Shown here one piece after another: positions 59,736 to 64,000 of a DNA stretch of 64,000 nucleotides. The stretch spans positions 1,788,501 to 1,852,500 of the forward strand of contig JAQPZY010001579.1 in assembly GCA_029931535.1 (NCBI GenBank), given 5' to 3'. Source of the DNA: Margaritifera margaritifera (lineage: Eukaryota > Mollusca > Bivalvia > Unionida > Margaritiferidae). Under the pieces are notes generated by a model. That model searched no databases, was not told the DNA's origin, and worked only from the letters and a program-made list of their open reading frames with translations. Position 1 is the first letter of the stretch. The number at the start of each line of letters is the position of its first letter. A program made the translations under genes and the position numbers.

Positions 59736-60826
59736 ATTACTTCTGACTAAAGGTGACAAAAGACAATTGTGTGGAAAGGGAGTTTTTAGTATTGATAGTG
59801 CATTTGGGTTGGCCAACGGAAGAGTGTTTGGATTTAGGGGACACCAGGAACACATATGTTGTAAGCAGAAAAAATATGAGCTAAGTAGAGACCATGAAAA
59901 TGGACTGCGATTTGTGAAATTTATTTCCCGTGTGAGAAAAAATTCCCAGAATGGGCTTAAGAACAGTAGAATTTACACTGAATCCATTATTATTTACACA
60001 AATAATTGTGTTGTGGATCTGTGTGAAAAATATCTCCCTCCCGTTCCCCTTCATAGGAAAAGGAAACGACGATTGAAGATGCTGGTACAGCCACGAATGG
60101 AAGGATAACCACGAATCGCTGAACACGAGTAACGTTGTGTACTGCTCTTTAAAATGAAAAATTCTCTGACAATGTTGTTACAATTAGAAGTAAACACAGG
60201 AGATTAGCTGTGTACGAATACCAAGAGAACAATTTGCTATATTAAAGGATATTAGTTATGCCTTAGAACCACCATTGATAAATTAACCAGAGAGAGAGAG
60301 AGATTGTCAAACCCATACAGCTTCTGTTGGTATGACTGCTGTTGTAAATTATTCTCTTTCTGGAGCAAATTATTTTTCGCGTGTAAAAAATGATGATTTT
60401 GACGAAGAAACATTTAAAATATGTGTTCCCAAATATGTGAAAAATTTTATTATTGTGAAAAAGAATGGAAAAAATCGTTATGGATATTTGAATAACGAAA
60501 AGGACTAATCAAACGCAATATTCACTTGGTTTAAAGGTTTGTTTCGTATATTGAACACAACCATTAAATATAGGCACACACACACACACAGAGACTTTCT
60601 GTCTATTATATTTTTAAATTTTTAGAAGCTTATTCTGCCCATTACATTTCAAACCTGAGATTTGTAAGAGATAACTTCTGTAGAACGTATACTGCTAACT
60701 AATTACGTTTAAAATATTGCATAATACTGTGTGCTTAGTCCTATTGTAGAACTGCGCGGCTGCCAAATTTCCCTACGGAAATTGTTGAGTTCTGCCAGGC
60801 GATCTTAACGGTTAAGAGCTGTCTTA

Positions 60827-60948
60827 ATGATTAGGAGTTTATACAGGGCTTTACAAATCCACTTGCCCCACTCCCGATATAAGCTCAAATTCGGCTCGGG
60901 CAAGCTCAAGTTTGCAAGGTACTTGCCCGCGGGCAAGTCCAAACAATT

Positions 60949-60988
<40 letters not shown>

Positions 60989-61040
60989 GGATTTACGGCG
61001 CACCAGCACTGTGAGGCTATTTAGCGCCATAGAAAAGGTT
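60827..61040. repeat. GA tract with GGCGCACCAGCACTGTGAGG tail
   Basis: (GA)n at 60950-60983 is followed by TTTACGGCGCACCAGCACTG and GGCTATTTAGCGCCAT. This is the same layout (GA tract then a 'xACGGCxCA...TATxTAGxGCC' tail) as the three units at 16.4-17.05 kb. The upstream 60.85-60.95 kb is rich in CGGGCAAG-type short repeats. Confidence 0.65.
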
Positions 61041-61299
61041 GAATGATGAATAATTTACAAATGTTCAAAGGTTCATTATCGACCAGCGATAATAGAGTCA
61101 AACAATTAAATGCCAAACGATGAAGTGGTTGGGGTAATATATGAAGTTTCCCGATCAACTGGGAATGTAAATGGTGTGTCAATGAATGTGAATAAAGGTA
61201 CTTATGATGAACGACTGTACATATATTCTAAAAATACTCAAAGAGATAGCTCTAAAGTTAGATTTTAGAATAGATGTTTACTTCTTTCAAGTAATTTAA

Positions 61300-62540
61300 A
61301 ATGCAAGACACTTTTACTGCATCAAAAAGTTATTCATGTGTTGAACATTGTAGTAACGATCGCTTGTAGGTTGGAGATCGAAACAAAAATCTATCATAAA
61401 ATGTTTCACAGTAAAGGGTTCACTGCAAGAAGCACACTCAGGTGAGTCTTCGCCCTTTAGTATGTAGGAATGGGTTACATAAGTATGACCAATTCTAATT
61501 CTTGCAGTGACTACCTCGTCTTTACGGATGGTTCTGTAGGAAGGAGCCTAGTCGCCGAAGGTTGGTTTTATTATATGTAGTTTGTTATTCACTGCATCAT
61601 TCCATGATGTCTGCCACTTATTAAGTAAACACTTTTTGATACCCGGTTTAAAATCAGTTTATAGTATTTTAAAATCCGATGGTTCTAGGGATAGGGCCAT
61701 TTTAGCAGCGCGATCAGCTTTTTCATTACCTCTAATATCAATATGGCTGGGTAGCCAACAGTACTCTATATTGTGGGAGGTACACAGCTCGGTATGTTTC
61801 ATGAGAATGTTGGTCAGTAGTGGAATTTCCAATTTCCTATTGTGAAGTGACTGAAGTACTGATAGTGAATCCGAGAAGATGATGGAGTTTAAAATATGTT
61901 TGCTTTCGATATATTTCAGGGCAAGGTCTATTGCCCTGATTTCGGCTGAAAAAAATCGAGGCGCCGTCTGGCAAGCGAACTTTTGTAGTATGATTTCCAC
62001 TAACGAAGGCTGCAGCAGCCTTTTCCTTATCCTTGGACCCATCAGTGTAAATTCTTGTGCAGTTATTAAATTCAGTAAGGAGTTCGTGATAAGTGTTTTG
62101 AAAGATGGAAGGGTTTGTCTCCGATATTTTGCCGTCGTGTAGTGTAAAATGTACTGTTGGTTATTTAAGTAGCCAGGGAGGTGTTTCAGAAATGGACGTC
62201 TTCTGGATTTTAGAAAGGTCAATTTTTGTATCGTCAATGCTGGATGATATTCTAATGCCAAAGGTAGGTATGGCATTTGGTTTGTTTTCGTATACTGTTT
62301 TGTATTTTGGTTGAAATACAGCCGAAATGCTCCCAGAGCGAGTCTTATTCCTTGGTGGTGAATTGGGTCAAGCATCTTTAAGTATGATTTTCTGGCGGAA
62401 CCATAAACAACACAACCATAGTCCAGTTTGGATCGAATAAAAGTTCTATATAAATTGAGAATTTTCTTTTCTATCAGCACCCCAGTCAGTGTGCGCTACT
62501 ACTTTAAGTAAAAATCTAGCGATTTCAAGCATTTCGCTTT
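61300..62540 (-). mobile_element. I/Jockey-type LINE 3' fragment with RNase H domain
   Basis: On the minus strand the frame starts with HTDWGADR (frameshift near 62475), then LYRTFIRSKLDYGCVVYGSA, ARKSYLKMLD and GIRLALGAFR, the C-terminal part of the reverse transcriptase. A long open frame (62480-61659) follows with an RNase H domain: FSAEIRAIDLALKYIE (catalytic E), FSDSLSVLQSLHN (catalytic D) and CWLPSHIDIRGNEKADRAAK (final D region). After a stop at 61656-61658 there is a C-terminal stretch with RIRIGHTYVTHSYILKGED and ECASC, a zinc-binding knuckle typical of these elements. The N-terminal endonuclease and most of the RT are missing. The frame broken by one shift and one stop suggests a fairly young truncated insertion. 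Confidence 0.85.
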
Positions 62541-63730
62541 CAAGTTCTTTATGTGTGGAATAAAGGTGAGTTTCTGTCGAAGACAATACCTAAAAACTTT
62601 TTTCCTCGACAACTGGTATAGGTGTTCCGAGAGAGAGAGAGGGAGGGAAAGAGGGAGGTCATGTTCAGTTCATAATGCTTTATGTTCTGCAAGTTTTATA
62701 CCCTGCGATCTCGCCACCCATACATATATCAGCACATTTATTTAGTTTTTACATGTGGTGCATTTTTCTATTACATAACTGGGCAGTTTCTTTCATCTAT
62801 CAATCCTTTATTTCAAACGATATATACTGTCAGACTCTTATCATTTTTATTTTGTTTTCTATGTCAAGGTCTGTCTCGCATTTTTTCGTGCAGATGTGAT
62901 ACAGAGAATATTTACTATTAAAGTACGTTTCGACAAATAAGGGATAAATATTTATATTTTAACTTATCAGTTACGTTTTAATTGTAATATTTATACGTAT
63001 CAGGGATTGGCAGACTATCAAGTCCTAACCTAGCCTCGGGCAGTTTGTGAGCTTGCCGACTCGAAACAATCAGCTTGTCAAAGATAATGTTGACGCATGT
63101 CGCCGATTTCAACGTTAATCGGTGATAATTGAGATTTTGTTGACAGGTGTGTGGAAATAAAAGGCACTCGTCTCCACCAGGATTTCCTTAAAAGCGTGAT
63201 CGATGTACTGAAAATTTAACACCCGCGTGTGGTGTTTATGGTCTGTTATTTACGTGATAATTACAGGAGACCGATACATACGGTACTTACTCTTTGTAGA
63301 AAAAAAAAATGGATACAAATAGGTGTTTATAAATCATTCTCAGAAGTCGGCTTGTCGAAGATTTTGATGCATGTGGCCGATTTCAAGGTGACTAGGTGAT
63401 AATTGTAATAAAATAAGTATTCAGAAATCATTATGCTGTGAGGATAAATAAAACATTACAAACAGCCTAACTTTCATTATTGTTGATGTAGTTGAAGAGA
63501 TAAGTCTGCTAACTCATCTAGGCAAAAAAAAAATGAAACTTGACGAAGCTTCTACAAACAAATCTAATGAACTTGTTTCAAAGAAAAATAACTAGTATCA
63601 TGCTTTGAAACATGCAAGAAAGGTCAAATCATCATGGATTAATGAGTATCCCTGGCTCGAAGAAATGGCGGGATACAAATCCATTTTTCATAGGGACTGA
63701 CAATTATAGTAAAGACCCTATCAGTCTTAA
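62541..63730. other. no gene seen; small local duplication at 63070-63140 and 63345-63415
   Basis: The blocks CAGCTTGTCAAAGATAATGT...GCATGTCGCCGATTTCAA and CGGCTTGTCGAAGATTTTGA...GCATGTGGCCGATTTCAA are related direct copies about 275 bp apart. Short GA tract at 62630-62657. Confidence 0.6.
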
Positions 63731-63732
63731 AC

Positions 63733-63733
63733 A

Positions 63734-63805
<72 letters not shown>
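63733..63805. repeat. (CT)n microsatellite
   Basis: About 73 bp with one TTT interruption. The rest of the window to 64000 holds no recognised gene. Confidence 0.97.
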
Positions 63806-63809
<4 letters not shown>

Positions 63810-64000
63810 AAGAATGTAGCTATTTCCAAAACCCTTTTCTACCTATCCAAGTTTCTGTCTATCTATATACATGCATGTCTGTCTTTGTCTTCTACCTATT
63901 GCTGCATTCCAACCCTTTCACATCCACTTGTCTATCTGCAAACAAAGATAACAAGAAAAGTTATATATTTGTTAAATAAATATTTCGCGAATTCCTTCAA

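Larger units (their letters stand above)
58927..60330 (+). pseudogene. DUF3504/Crypton-type tyrosine-recombinase-like pseudogene
   Basis: Exon 1 (58927-58978, MDFRDVIEDNLRTKAAE) ends GAAG|GTATGT. Exon 2 begins at 59122 after ATTTCAG and continues in frame as GNSWFAKPVSSADIKEH, then NNWAASPWRD. The same frame goes on through in-frame stops with LEPVDIDA, CPPNKLVQIVSGLQWYLRND and TFGKTVFLPKQ. After a repeat expansion, 59767-60108 is open and reads GVFSIDSAFGLANGRVFGFR then GHQEHICCKQ, LRFVKFISR and VDLCEKYLPPVP. This order (PPNxLxQIxxGLQxYLR, then VFxxxGLRGxxEH) is the DUF3504 domain, derived from Crypton recombinases and present in many invertebrate copies. At least five in-frame stops make it non-functional. 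An intact GFRGHQEH corresponds to the family's first recombinase motif. Confidence 0.7.

Overview
This is a window of animal nuclear DNA. It is AT-rich, mostly non-coding, and unusually dense in microsatellites, minisatellites and decayed transposons. The best-supported host gene is a split MyD88-type adaptor gene on the minus strand. MyD88 together with tRNA-Leu-derived SINEs, CR1/L2-like LINEs, DUF3504/Crypton relics and GA-tract repeats ending in a 'tggctatatagtgccgag' type tail suggests a lophotrochozoan, most likely a mollusc and perhaps a bivalve. That assignment is inference; no mitochondrial or rRNA marker is present.

Layout, 1-18.3 kb: the MyD88 locus, read on the minus strand. Exon 1 (17751-18108) encodes the death domain. 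Exon 2 (15125-15196) and exon 3 (6202-6267) encode the intermediate linker. Exon 4 (4994-5183) encodes the first half of the TIR domain. All four share one reading frame with consistent intron phases (1-1-1, then phase 2). The rest of the TIR domain was not found between 1 and 4993 and probably lies beyond the left edge. The last visible intron holds about 2.7 kb of a dimeric ~310-bp satellite whose units carry AGGTCAnnnTGACCT palindromes, identical to a consensus estrogen response element. Intron 2 holds several minisatellites, a C2H2 zinc-finger relic and a decayed Polinton/PolB-like coding relic.

Layout, 18-37 kb: no confident host gene. There is a GA-tract repeat in three tandem copies (just inside the MyD88 gene, 16.4-17.05 kb), an ~800-bp direct duplication (20.03-20.86 and 21.48-22.24 kb) with a tRNA-Leu SINE between the copies, a foldback MITE at 23.6 kb, two copies of a GTGGCGTAGC-ended MITE at 25.9 and 26.5 kb, a second SINE at 33.8 kb, several minisatellites, and a few unassigned open or exon-like stretches.

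Layout, 37-49 kb: a nearly continuous tandem-repeat block. A 28/29-bp array (37.96-38.98 kb) abuts a 33-bp array (39.09-40.68 kb). Then come compound TA repeats, a 46/47-bp array, a 45-bp array open on both strands, a candidate two-exon gene segment at 44.2-44.8 kb with a degenerate paralogous segment at 57.5-57.9 kb, a Tc1/mariner-type (DDE_3) transposase relic, an imperfect inverted repeat, and a truncated SINE.

Layout, 49-64 kb: transposon graveyard. There are two minus-strand copies of a CR1/L2-like LINE (49.0-52.3 kb, fairly intact; 53.9-56.9 kb, badly decayed), a plus-strand DUF3504/Crypton tyrosine-recombinase-like pseudogene with an intron (58.9-60.3 kb), and a 5'-truncated RNase H-bearing I/Jockey-type LINE on the minus strand (61.3-62.5 kb). 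All similarity calls were made by eye from motifs. No database search was run.
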